Positions 27,331 to 34,997 of a stretch of DNA of 64,000 nt are shown piece after piece (positions within the stretch are counted from its first letter, which is position 1; each line of letters begins with the position of its first letter). Made by a program: the position numbers and the translations under genes. A model generated the notes under the pieces. That model ran no database searches. It worked only from the letters and a program-made list of their open reading frames with translations, and was not told the DNA's origin. This stretch comes from Alphaproteobacteria bacterium. Its GTDB lineage: Bacteria; Pseudomonadota; Alphaproteobacteria; Rhodospirillales; Casp-alpha2. The DNA is taken from the NCBI GenBank assembly GCA_024279135.1, contig JAJRRU010000003.1, forward strand, positions 176,211 to 240,210, read 5' to 3'.

Positions 27331-27359
27331 TTGACAGTAATAGGTATAATTGAAATAAT
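27331..27359 (+). promoter_or_regulatory. Sigma-70-type promoter of the NFGase-PhnDCE cluster
   Basis: TTGACA (27331-27336), a 17-base spacer, then AATAAT (27354-27359). This leaves 37 bases to the ATG of the formylglutamate hydrolase gene. The -35 is consensus and the -10 differs at one position. The TATAAT inside the spacer (27345-27350) is wrongly spaced to use this -35. Confidence 0.5.
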
Positions 27360-27396
27360 TTTTCTTGAAAAATAAATTATAGGGAGATAGCAGCCC

Positions 27397-28182
27397 ATGG
27401 GCTCGCATTCAGTCAACCATCTTTCTGCCGTTGATCGCGATGATAGCGTGATGCTGGTTAATCCGGACGGACAGGGCCGCATGGTTATTGTGTGCGAACA
27501 CGCCAGCAACTGGATTCCTCAGGAATATAACAACCTGGGTCTCGATGACGTGGCCCGCATGAGCCACATTGCCTGGGATCCGGGTGCCTTGCAGGTGGCC
27601 GGGCTGTTGTCGGCAGAATTTGATGCACCGTTGATAACACCGGGCGTATCGCGTCTGGTGTTCGATTGCAATCGCCATATCCAGGCAAAAAGTGCAATCG
27701 TGGAAACCAATGATTCTTACGTTATCCCCGGCAATGCCGGGCTGAGCGACGCCGACCGGCATGACCGGGCTCAACGATTTTACACACCCTATCATTCTGC
27801 CCTGAGCAATATTCTGGATCGTGCTGAAGCATCAAATCGTTCACCGGCAATCGTGACCATTCATTCATTCACACCGGTTTATTTCGGTCATCTGCGTAAC
27901 GTGGAAATTGGCATTTTGTATGATGACGACGGGCGGCTGGCGAGTGAAATATTCAACGCTGCCGAAACCGAGGGTGAATATATTGTGCGCTTGAACGAAC
28001 CCTATTCTGCGGAAGACGGTGTAACGTATACTCTGGCCGAACATGCGGTTCCACGCGGATTGCTGAATGTTATGGTTGAAGTTCGCAGTGACTTGATTGA
28101 AGATGCAGACGCTCAGAAAAACATGGCCGGACGATTGGCGGGATATCTGAAGACGGCTTTCCAGATTTTGGATGGCCTTTAA
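27397..28182 (+). CDS. N-formylglutamate amidohydrolase
   Basis: A 261-residue zinc-dependent amidohydrolase of the FGase family (HutG type). Key segments are IVCEHASNWIPQEY, AWDPGALQVAG, RLVFDCNRH and VTIHSFTPVYFG. It releases formate and L-glutamate from N-formyl-L-glutamate, the last step of some histidine pathways. No hut genes are present; instead it heads a gene cluster with a glutamine-synthetase-like ligase and a phosphonate-type importer. An ATG follows AGGGAGA at 27382-27388. Confidence 0.88.
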   Translation: MGSHSVNHLSAVDRDDSVMLVNPDGQGRMVIVCEHASNWIPQEYNNLGLDDVARMSHIAWDPGALQVAGLLSAEFDAPLITPGVSRLVFDCNRHIQAKSAIVETNDSYVIPGNAGLSDADRHDRAQRFYTPYHSALSNILDRAEASNRSPAIVTIHSFTPVYFGHLRNVEIGILYDDDGRLASEIFNAAETEGEYIVRLNEPYSAEDGVTYTLAEHAVPRGLLNVMVEVRSDLIEDADAQKNMAGRLAGYLKTAFQILDGL

Positions 28183-28230
28183 TAATGGCTGTAATAAGAA
28201 TAACTTATAAACGGGATACGGGGATTTAAA

Positions 28231-29595
28231 ATGGCAGGCAAGCTGACGCTGGCGGAGTTACAACAAGCTGTAGACAACGGTGAAATCGATACCGTGATTG
28301 TGGCCCTGACCGATATGCAGGGCCGTTTGATGGGCAAACGCTTTCAGGCAGAGTTTTTTCTGGAAAGTGCCTGGCAGGAAACTCATTCGTGTAACTACCT
28401 GTTGGCGACGGATATGGAGATGATAACCGTCGAGGGCTATAAATCCACAAGCTGGGAAGCCGGTTATGGCGACTATATCATGAAGCCTGATATGTCGACC
28501 TTGCGCCGTGTGCCGTGGCTGGACGGTACGGCTCTTGTTTTGTGTGATGTGCTGGATCATTCTCATGTCGATGTTCCCCATTCACCGCGGGCCGTTCTGA
28601 AGAAACAGGTTGCGCGTCTGGAAGCTTTGGGCATGAAGCCCTTTATGGCAACCGAGCTTGAGTTTTACCTGTTCCAGGAAAGCTATGAAGAAGCCCACCA
28701 GATGGGCTATCGCGACCTGACCACGGCCAGCATGTATAATGAAGATTACCATATTTTCCAGACCACCAAGGAAGAAGAAGTGCTGCGCGCAATCCGAACC
28801 GGCCTGCAAGGGGCCGATATTCCGGTTGAATGCTCAAAAGGTGAGGCCTCTCCGGGTCAGGAAGAGATCAATTACCTTTACGGTGAAGCCGTGATCACCG
28901 GTGACCGTCATGTTATTATCAAGAATGCCTGCAAGGAAATAGCCTGGTTAAAGGGACGTTCCATCAGCTTTATGGCAAAAGGCAGTAATGAAGCCTCGGG
29001 AAATTCGTCCCATATTCACCAGTCGATCTGGAGTCTGGATGGCAAGCCGTTGTTTTATGACGCCGATGCAAAACACGGCATGTCACAATTGATGCAACAT
29101 TATATGGCGGGGTTATTACGCTATGCCGGAGATTATACTTATTTTCTGGCACCGAACATTAACTCATACAAACGCTTCGTGCCTGGCACGTTTGCACCAA
29201 CCAAGGCGATCTGGTCCATGGATAATCGCACCGCCGGTTACCGGGTTTGCGGTGGCCATTCCAAATCGGTCCGGGTGGAATGCCGGGTCGGGGGGGGTGA
29301 TTTAAATCCCTATCTCGCCATGGCCGGGTTGATCGCCGCTGGCATCGATGGCATTGAAAAAAAACTGACCCTGGAAGATGAATTTGTCGGCGATGCCTAT
29401 GGTGGCAAGGAAGCCCAGGACATTCCCATCACCTTGCGCGCTGCCACCGAAAGCCTGAACCGCTCAACCATGTTGAGGGCGGCCATAGGTGATGATGTCA
29501 TTGACCATTATGTCCATGCAGCCAAATGGGAACAGAGTGAATATGACCGCTGTGTCACCGACTGGGAAATCAATCGGGGATTTGAGCGATCCTGA
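28231..29595 (+). CDS. Glutamine synthetase family ligase (gamma-glutamyl amide type)
   Basis: A 454-residue GS-fold enzyme. The beta-grasp start has TDMQGRLMGKRF. The catalytic domain shows ELEFYLF, GQEEINYLYGEA, the ATP-phosphate region NSYKRFVPGTFAPT and RVECRVGGGDLNPYLA. It is closer to PuuA/GlnT-like gamma-glutamylamine ligases than to housekeeping GlnA, whose adenylylation tyrosine loop is not evident. It should join glutamate to an amine using ATP. Its start follows CGGGGA, and it ends two bases before the HAD gene. Confidence 0.88.
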   Translation: MAGKLTLAELQQAVDNGEIDTVIVALTDMQGRLMGKRFQAEFFLESAWQETHSCNYLLATDMEMITVEGYKSTSWEAGYGDYIMKPDMSTLRRVPWLDGTALVLCDVLDHSHVDVPHSPRAVLKKQVARLEALGMKPFMATELEFYLFQESYEEAHQMGYRDLTTASMYNEDYHIFQTTKEEEVLRAIRTGLQGADIPVECSKGEASPGQEEINYLYGEAVITGDRHVIIKNACKEIAWLKGRSISFMAKGSNEASGNSSHIHQSIWSLDGKPLFYDADAKHGMSQLMQHYMAGLLRYAGDYTYFLAPNINSYKRFVPGTFAPTKAIWSMDNRTAGYRVCGGHSKSVRVECRVGGGDLNPYLAMAGLIAAGIDGIEKKLTLEDEFVGDAYGGKEAQDIPITLRAATESLNRSTMLRAAIGDDVIDHYVHAAKWEQSEYDRCVTDWEINRGFERS

Positions 29596-29597
29596 AC

Positions 29598-30269
29598 ATG
29601 TCTGGTTTATCCCCATTACCCTTTGATGCGGTGATTTTCGATTTTGACGGTGTGTTGGCGGCCTCCGCGCTGATCAAAAGTGATGCCTTCCGCAGCGTAT
29701 ATGCCGACTATGGTCCCGAGATTATTGAAGCGGTTGTGGCGTACCATGCTGCTCATGAGGGTATCTCGCGGGTGATCAAGATCAAGCACTGTCACAAGGA
29801 ATTGCTGGGCATTGATTTAGATGATCAGGCATTGGCAAGGGTGGTTAAAACCTATCAGGATAACGTCGAGAGCAAGGTCATTGCCTGTCCATGGATAGCA
29901 GGGGCCAGGGATTTTCTTGAATTGTGTCACGGCAAGGTACCACTAATCGTTGCCTCAGGAACACCGCAGGACGAATTGCTTCGCATTGTTTCAGCCCGTG
30001 GTATGGCGAACTACTTCACGGCTGTACGTGGTTCGCCCGATACCAAAGAGGTTATTGTCAATGGTGCTGCAAAGTCTTACGGCTTTGATCCGTCGGCCGC
30101 CCTGTTCCTGGGCGATGCCATGACCGATTTCAAGGCGGCAAGCGTCTGTGGATGCAGATTTATCGGTATCGTTGCAACGGGAAGCAAAAACACGTTTCCC
30201 CCCGATACGACGGTCCTGCCTGACCTGGTTTCGTTGACGGAAATGTTTGATTTGTCAGACAATTGTTGA
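29598..30269 (+). CDS. HAD-superfamily phosphatase (HAD-IA)
   Basis: A 223-residue HAD hydrolase. Motif I is FDFDGVLAAS with the nucleophile and acid/base Asp pair, motif II IVASGTPQDEL, the motif III lysine is in SPDTKEVIV, and motif IV is LFLGDAMTDFKAA. The cap inserts between motif I and II, as in beta-phosphoglucomutase-like enzymes. It should remove phosphate from a small metabolite. Starting two bases after the ligase stop, it is almost surely co-transcribed with it. Phosphonatase (PhnX) is unlikely because the cap lacks its Schiff-base region as far as seen. Confidence 0.87.
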   Translation: MSGLSPLPFDAVIFDFDGVLAASALIKSDAFRSVYADYGPEIIEAVVAYHAAHEGISRVIKIKHCHKELLGIDLDDQALARVVKTYQDNVESKVIACPWIAGARDFLELCHGKVPLIVASGTPQDELLRIVSARGMANYFTAVRGSPDTKEVIVNGAAKSYGFDPSAALFLGDAMTDFKAASVCGCRFIGIVATGSKNTFPPDTTVLPDLVSLTEMFDLSDNC

Positions 30270-30443
30270 ATAATGCAAGGGCTAGAAAGAGTTTGATCCA
30301 TAACGGAAAGAAATGCTAGGCTCGCTTAAAATCGTGAGAATAGTGCATAAATTATTAATAATACACAAAACATTCACTCTTTAGACTAATCGTAAATTAT
30401 TACGTATTTTGATACTAAAGGGAACTACAACAGGGAGAAACTA

Positions 30444-31427
30444 ATGTTTAAAATTAAGTCGATTTCATCTGTTCTGGCTGCCGTTGGGTTGGCCTGGACC
30501 TTTAATGCGGCAACATCGGGAGTTGCTGAAGCCGCCGAATGTGAACGCGGCACCTTGGACGCGCGCTATTGCGACAGGAACGGAGATCTGGTGGCTGACC
30601 TGCCTTTGGATTCCTCAAAGTGGGTTGATCCTGATACCATTATTTTCTCTTATACTCCGGTGGAAGATCCTGCTGTGTACCAGAAAGTCTGGGACGGTTT
30701 CATTAAACATATGGAAAAGGTTACCGGTAAAAAGGTTATCTTCTTCCCTGTTCAATCCAATGCTGCCCAGATCGAAGCCTTGCGCTCTGGTCGTCTGCAC
30801 ATTGCTGGTGTGAACACCGGCAGTAATCCCATCGCCGTTAACTGTGCTGGTTTTGTGCCTTTCGGTATGATGGCTTCGGCCGATGGTTCCTATGGTTATG
30901 AGATGGAAATAATCGTTCCTGCTGACAGTACCATTATGACACCGGCAGACATCAAAGGCCGCACGTTGACCTTTACATCACCGACCTCGAACTCCGGCAA
31001 CAAGGCACCTTCGGCACTGCTGAAATCTGAATTCGGGCTGATTAAAGATGTTGATTTTAAAACCAACTTCTCCGGCAAGCATGATAATTCTGTATTGGGC
31101 ATTGCCAATAATGACTATGAGGTTGCCCCGGTCGCCAATTCCGTGATGAAGCGTATGTTTGACCGCAAAGTCGTTGATCCGGCAAGCATCCGGACTATTT
31201 ACAAGTCCGAAACCTTCCCCACCACGGGTTATGGTCTTGCCTATAACCTGCACCCGGTCGTGGCTGCCAACATTAAAAACGCGTTCTTCTCTTTCAAGTG
31301 GGAAGGCTCAACCCTTCAGAAGGAATTCAAGAAAGAAGGCCGGTTTGTTCACATTACGCACAAGACTGACTGGAACGTCATCCGTCAGATTGATGCCGCA
31401 AATGGCGTGGAATATAGCTGTAAGTAA
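30444..31427 (+). CDS. phnD: PhnD-type ABC substrate-binding protein
   Basis: A 327-residue periplasmic binding protein with a signal peptide (LAWTFNAATSGVAEAAE). The PhnD fold shows VEDPAVYQKVWDGFIKHMEKVTGKK in outline, the AQIEALRSGRLHIAGVNTGS loop and the ligand loop FTSPTSNSGNKAPSALLK. Such proteins bind phosphonate, phosphite, phosphate esters or related anions. The N-terminal extension with CERGTLDARYCDRNGD has two cysteines that could form a disulfide. It is 174 bases after the HAD gene, with its own AT-rich promoter region; no Pho box was seen. Confidence 0.88.
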   Translation: MFKIKSISSVLAAVGLAWTFNAATSGVAEAAECERGTLDARYCDRNGDLVADLPLDSSKWVDPDTIIFSYTPVEDPAVYQKVWDGFIKHMEKVTGKKVIFFPVQSNAAQIEALRSGRLHIAGVNTGSNPIAVNCAGFVPFGMMASADGSYGYEMEIIVPADSTIMTPADIKGRTLTFTSPTSNSGNKAPSALLKSEFGLIKDVDFKTNFSGKHDNSVLGIANNDYEVAPVANSVMKRMFDRKVVDPASIRTIYKSETFPTTGYGLAYNLHPVVAANIKNAFFSFKWEGSTLQKEFKKEGRFVHITHKTDWNVIRQIDAANGVEYSCK

Positions 31428-31450
31428 GCCTTAGAAGTCTACCAGGGTCC

Positions 31451-31482
31451 GGGGCGCAGGGTGCGAGAACACCGTGCGTCCC
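31451..31482 (+). promoter_or_regulatory. Hairpin between phnD and phnC
   Basis: GGGGCGCA (31451-31458) pairs with TGCGTCCC (31475-31482) at seven of eight positions, and an inner GGTG/CACC extends the stem. No T run follows. Such hairpins after binding-protein genes usually protect the upstream mRNA and lower permease expression. Confidence 0.5.
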
Positions 31483-31574
31483 AGCCCACATAAATGTCAA
31501 GAAATGGCGCTGGTTAAGGTCTTGGCAGACATCTTTCTTAGTATCAATTCTGGAAATTAATCGGAGAGCCCGGC

Positions 31575-32432
31575 ATGTTGCGCCTCGACTCACTGTCTAA
31601 ACGCTATCAAACGGGCGATCTGGCCCTGTCTAACGTGACCCTTGAGGTGCCCGATAGTCAGGTCATGGCCCTGATCGGTCCTTCAGGGGCCGGTAAATCT
31701 ACCCTCATTCGCTGTATCAACCGTCTGGTTGAACCGACCGAGGGGACCATTACCCTGAATGGCCAGGAACTGACCTCACTCAATTCTTCAAAACTTCGTC
31801 TGGCAAGACGCCACATGGGCATGATATTTCAGGAATACGCACTGGTGGAACGCCTGAGCGTCATGGAAAATGTATTGTCGGGCCGCCTTGGTTTCGTGGG
31901 TTTCTGGCGCAGCTATTTCCGTAAATTTCCCCAATCCGATGTGGATGAGGCTTTCCGCTTGTTAGAGCGGGTCGGCCTGGATCACATGGTTGATAAACGC
32001 GCCGATGAACTGTCTGGCGGGCAACGCCAGCGGGTTGGTATTTGCCGTGCCCTGATCCAGGATCCTAATATCCTGTTGATCGACGAACCCACGGCGTCGC
32101 TTGATCCTAAAACATCACGCCAAATCATGCGTTTGATCTGCGAACTTTGTAAAGAACGCAAACTGTCGGCCATTATTAACATCCACGATGTGATGCTGGC
32201 CCAGATGTTCGCCCAGCGCATCGTAGGCCTGCAAATGGGCGAGATTGTCTATGACGGTCCACCTAACGAAATTACGCCAGATGTTCTGACCAAGATTTAT
32301 GGTGAGGAAGACTGGGAGGCGACTATCGAAACCGTCGATGAAGACGATGATGAAAATGTTGATGAACCCGAACAGGTTAAGGACGAACATCATCCAGGGA
32401 TCGACCGTGATCGCATGTCTGGATTGACATGA
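31575..32432 (+). CDS. phnC: PhnC-type ABC ATPase
   Basis: A 285-residue ATPase. Walker A is GPSGAGKST, the signature [15 protein letters not shown], Walker [13 protein letters not shown], and the H-loop INIHDV. This is the ATPase of the phosphonate-type importer. It has an unusually acidic C-terminal tail ([23 protein letters not shown]) of unknown role. It overlaps the first phnE by four bases (ATGA). Confidence 0.93.
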   Translation: MLRLDSLSKRYQTGDLALSNVTLEVPDSQVMALIGPSGAGKSTLIRCINRLVEPTEGTITLNGQELTSLNSSKLRLARRHMGMIFQEYALVERLSVMENVLSGRLGFVGFWRSYFRKFPQSDVDEAFRLLERVGLDHMVDKRADELSGGQRQRVGICRALIQDPNILLIDEPTASLDPKTSRQIMRLICELCKERKLSAIINIHDVMLAQMFAQRIVGLQMGEIVYDGPPNEITPDVLTKIYGEEDWEATIETVDEDDDENVDEPEQVKDEHHPGIDRDRMSGLT

Positions 32433-33244
32433 CCACAGACACTGTACGATCCGGTGTCAGTCGCCGGTGGACAAAACCGCCCTTTATCAGGAACCCCAGG
32501 ACGCGGTGGTTTCTCTGGCTTGGTGCCGGGATTTATCTGGCACTGGCGCTTGGAACCCTCGAAGTGAACTGGGTACGTATGGCCGATGGCATCCCCCGGG
32601 GAATCCGGTTCATCTCCAGCTTTTTTCCACCGGATTTTGTGACCAGTTGGGGCGAGATCGTAACGGGGCTGTATGAGAGCATCTGGATGACCATCACCTC
32701 TACGGTGGTCGGTGTTGCCCTGGCGATCCCTATCGGTCTCGGTGCGGCCAGGAACCTGGCGCCCAGGCCAGTGTATCTTGTGTGCCGTGCTATCCTGGCA
32801 CTGACCCGTAGTTTTCAGGAAATCATTATTGCTATCTTTATGGTCAAGTTGTTTGGTTTCGGACCTTTTGCCGGATTCCTGACCCTGTCCATTGCCAGTA
32901 TCGGTTTTTATGGCAAGTTGCTGGCCGAAGATATCGAGGATATGGACCCGGTCCAGGCCGAGGCCATCAGGGCTACGGGGGCCAAGTGGTTCCAATGGCT
33001 GAATTACGCCGTTCAACCCCAGGTTATGCCGCGCATGATCGGTCTGGGTATTTATCGCCTCGACATTAATTTCCGCGAGTCTGCCGTGCTTGGGATTGTT
33101 GGTGCCGGTGGCATCGGTGCGACCCTGAACACGGCTTTTGATCGATATGAATTCGACACCGCAGCAGCCGTGTTGTTGATCATTATCGCCATCGTCATGT
33201 TCGTCGAATATACGTCGGGCTACGTTCGTAAGAAGGTGCAGTAA
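32429..33244 (+). CDS. phnE: PhnE-type ABC permease 1
   Basis: A 271-residue permease with about six helices. The EAA-type loop that contacts the ATPase is in [21 protein letters not shown], followed by [24 protein letters not shown] typical of PhnE. It pairs with the following permease to form a heterodimeric channel. Its start overlaps phnC by four bases. Confidence 0.92.
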   Translation: MTTDTVRSGVSRRWTKPPFIRNPRTRWFLWLGAGIYLALALGTLEVNWVRMADGIPRGIRFISSFFPPDFVTSWGEIVTGLYESIWMTITSTVVGVALAIPIGLGAARNLAPRPVYLVCRAILALTRSFQEIIIAIFMVKLFGFGPFAGFLTLSIASIGFYGKLLAEDIEDMDPVQAEAIRATGAKWFQWLNYAVQPQVMPRMIGLGIYRLDINFRESAVLGIVGAGGIGATLNTAFDRYEFDTAAAVLLIIIAIVMFVEYTSGYVRKKVQ

Positions 33245-33245
33245 G

Positions 33246-34061
33246 ATGGCTGTCTCACAACTCAACGGCGTCAAAGTCTGGCAACGGCGCGACCGTGCCA
33301 AACAGTTAAAAATCTGGTTCGGGTATTTCATCGCCGTAACGATTTTCATGGTTTGCTGGAAGTATATGTCGGATAGAACCATCTGGATATTTGTTTGGGA
33401 TGCACCGACCCAGGCGATCGATATAGCGACCCGTATGGTGCCGCCAAAATGGGGCTATATAAACTCATTATGGGGCGTCATCTGGGATACCATCAATATA
33501 GCAACACTGGGTACTGTTATCGCGATTTTTCTGGCCGTACCGACGGCATTTTGTGCCGCCCGTAATACCACACCCAGCGTGCGTTTTGTGCGACCCATTG
33601 CGTTGTTTATCATCGTTTCGTCGCGCTCCATCAATTCCCTGATCTGGGCCTTGATACTGGTCGCCATTCTTGGACCGGGCGTGGTCGCCGGGATTATCGC
33701 CATCGGGCTGCGGTCCATCGGGTTTTGCGCCAAGTTGCTCTATGAAGCCATCGAGGAAATCGAACCTACGCAGGTCGAAGCCATCACGGCGACCGGTGCC
33801 GGTAGATTACAGGTGCTGGCCTATGGGATCGTACCGCAGATACTACCTGCTTTTGCCGGAATTTCCGTTTTCCGCTGGGATATCAATATCCGCGAGTCGA
33901 CCATTCTGGGCTACGTGGGTGCGGGTGGTATCGGGTTGCACCTGAGCGCATCCATCGACAATCTGGTGTGGACCCAAGTCAGTATCATCCTGATGGTCAT
34001 TATCGTCACGGTGATTGTCAGCGAATGGGTATCGGCCAAGGTGCGCCACTCGATTATTTAG
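33246..34061 (+). CDS. phnE: PhnE-type ABC permease 2
   Basis: A 271-residue paralogue of the upstream permease with the same EAITATGAGRLQVLAYGIVPQ coupling loop and INIRESTILGYVGAGGIG motif. Two tandem phnE genes are a common arrangement. It starts one base after the first permease. Its last eight bases overlap the convergent HAD hydrolase gene, so the operon ends here. Confidence 0.92.
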   Translation: MAVSQLNGVKVWQRRDRAKQLKIWFGYFIAVTIFMVCWKYMSDRTIWIFVWDAPTQAIDIATRMVPPKWGYINSLWGVIWDTINIATLGTVIAIFLAVPTAFCAARNTTPSVRFVRPIALFIIVSSRSINSLIWALILVAILGPGVVAGIIAIGLRSIGFCAKLLYEAIEEIEPTQVEAITATGAGRLQVLAYGIVPQILPAFAGISVFRWDINIRESTILGYVGAGGIGLHLSASIDNLVWTQVSIILMVIIVTVIVSEWVSAKVRHSII

Positions 34062-34860
34062 ATCCAAGCAGCTTCCGGGCGACCTCTACAAAACCGTCGC
34101 CACGGGGGCTGTGGGTAATCCATGCGGGCAGGTCGCTGCACTGGTCTTGCAACTCGCGCAGGTTTGCCACGCCGACGGCATTGGGGAAAAATTTGAACAT
34201 GGGGCAATCGTTGGGTGAGTCTCCGACAAATACATATTCATCGGCCTCTTTCGCTATATCCACATTATAAAGCTCGGCCATGATGCGCACCGTCATGGAC
34301 AGTTTGTCATAGTTGCCAAACCAGCCATTGACATGGATGGAACTGATTTTGGCGGTGGCGCCAAAGTCCTCGAATATATCCACAATCTGGTTGATCTGCT
34401 GCATGGGCAACGGGGCCACGTCTTCACAAAAGTCGATGGCCAGATCAGCCTCGCGGTAGGGTTGGTCAGAGGCAATACCGGCACCGGGTATGGCGCTCAG
34501 AACGGCTTCGCGAATGGCCGCCAGCTTAGTCCGGTTTTCCAGCCGCTGTGAATCGCTGTGGGCAAAGACCCGGATCATGGTCTGGTTTTTGGCATCATGG
34601 GCAAAATACAGGGCACCGTTTTCACCGACCACCGCGTCGACCGGCCAGGTTCGGGCAATCATATCACACCAGCCCGCCGGCCTGCCAGTGATGGGAATAA
34701 CCAGAAACCCCGCCTGGCGCAGGTTTTCCATGGCGGAAAACACACTTGCCGGAACCCGGCCATCAGTGGACAGGGTGTCATCGATATCGGTAAACACACC
34801 GCGGATATGTTTGCAATCGGCCTGGGGCCATTGGTCGAGGGGCTGTAGTTGTAATGTCAT
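34054..34860 (-). CDS. HAD-IIB family hydrolase
   Basis: A 268-residue Cof/HAD-IIB type hydrolase. Motif I is GVFTDIDDTLSTDGRVP and motif II VIPITGRPAGW; motif III and IV are in the C-terminal half with YVFVGDSPNDCPMFKFF. Family members are sugar-phosphate or mannosyl phosphatases. ATG 34860 gives a clean HAD start; a longer frame to 35040 would enter the helicase gene's promoter region and is rejected. It is leftward and not part of the importer operon, although a functional link with imported phosphate esters is possible. Confidence 0.85.
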   Translation of the reverse strand: MTLQLQPLDQWPQADCKHIRGVFTDIDDTLSTDGRVPASVFSAMENLRQAGFLVIPITGRPAGWCDMIARTWPVDAVVGENGALYFAHDAKNQTMIRVFAHSDSQRLENRTKLAAIREAVLSAIPGAGIASDQPYREADLAIDFCEDVAPLPMQQINQIVDIFEDFGATAKISSIHVNGWFGNYDKLSMTVRIMAELYNVDIAKEADEYVFVGDSPNDCPMFKFFPNAVGVANLRELQDQCSDLPAWITHSPRGDGFVEVARKLLGSK

Positions 34861-34997
34861 GATGATCTTTCGTTGTTGCGTGGTATTATAGCCAACTGGT
34901 GAAAACAGTTTCCAGCCCTGATTGGTTGTGATCTTTACAATGGGCAGAACACCAAGTACAACCCGGCGCATAAAGTTTATATTATGAAAGAAATAAA

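Noticed and set aside
27345..27350. TATAAT as the -10 element for the upstream TTGACA
   Set aside because: Only eight bases separate it from the TTGACA; AATAAT at 27354 has the correct 17-base spacing.
30270..30443. Pho box upstream of phnD
   Set aside because: No pair of CTGTCAT-like direct repeats is present, so phosphate control is not supported by sequence.
32390..33382. 330-codon antisense frame over the phnE genes
   Set aside because: It is antisense to two well-supported permeases and has low-complexity polar composition.
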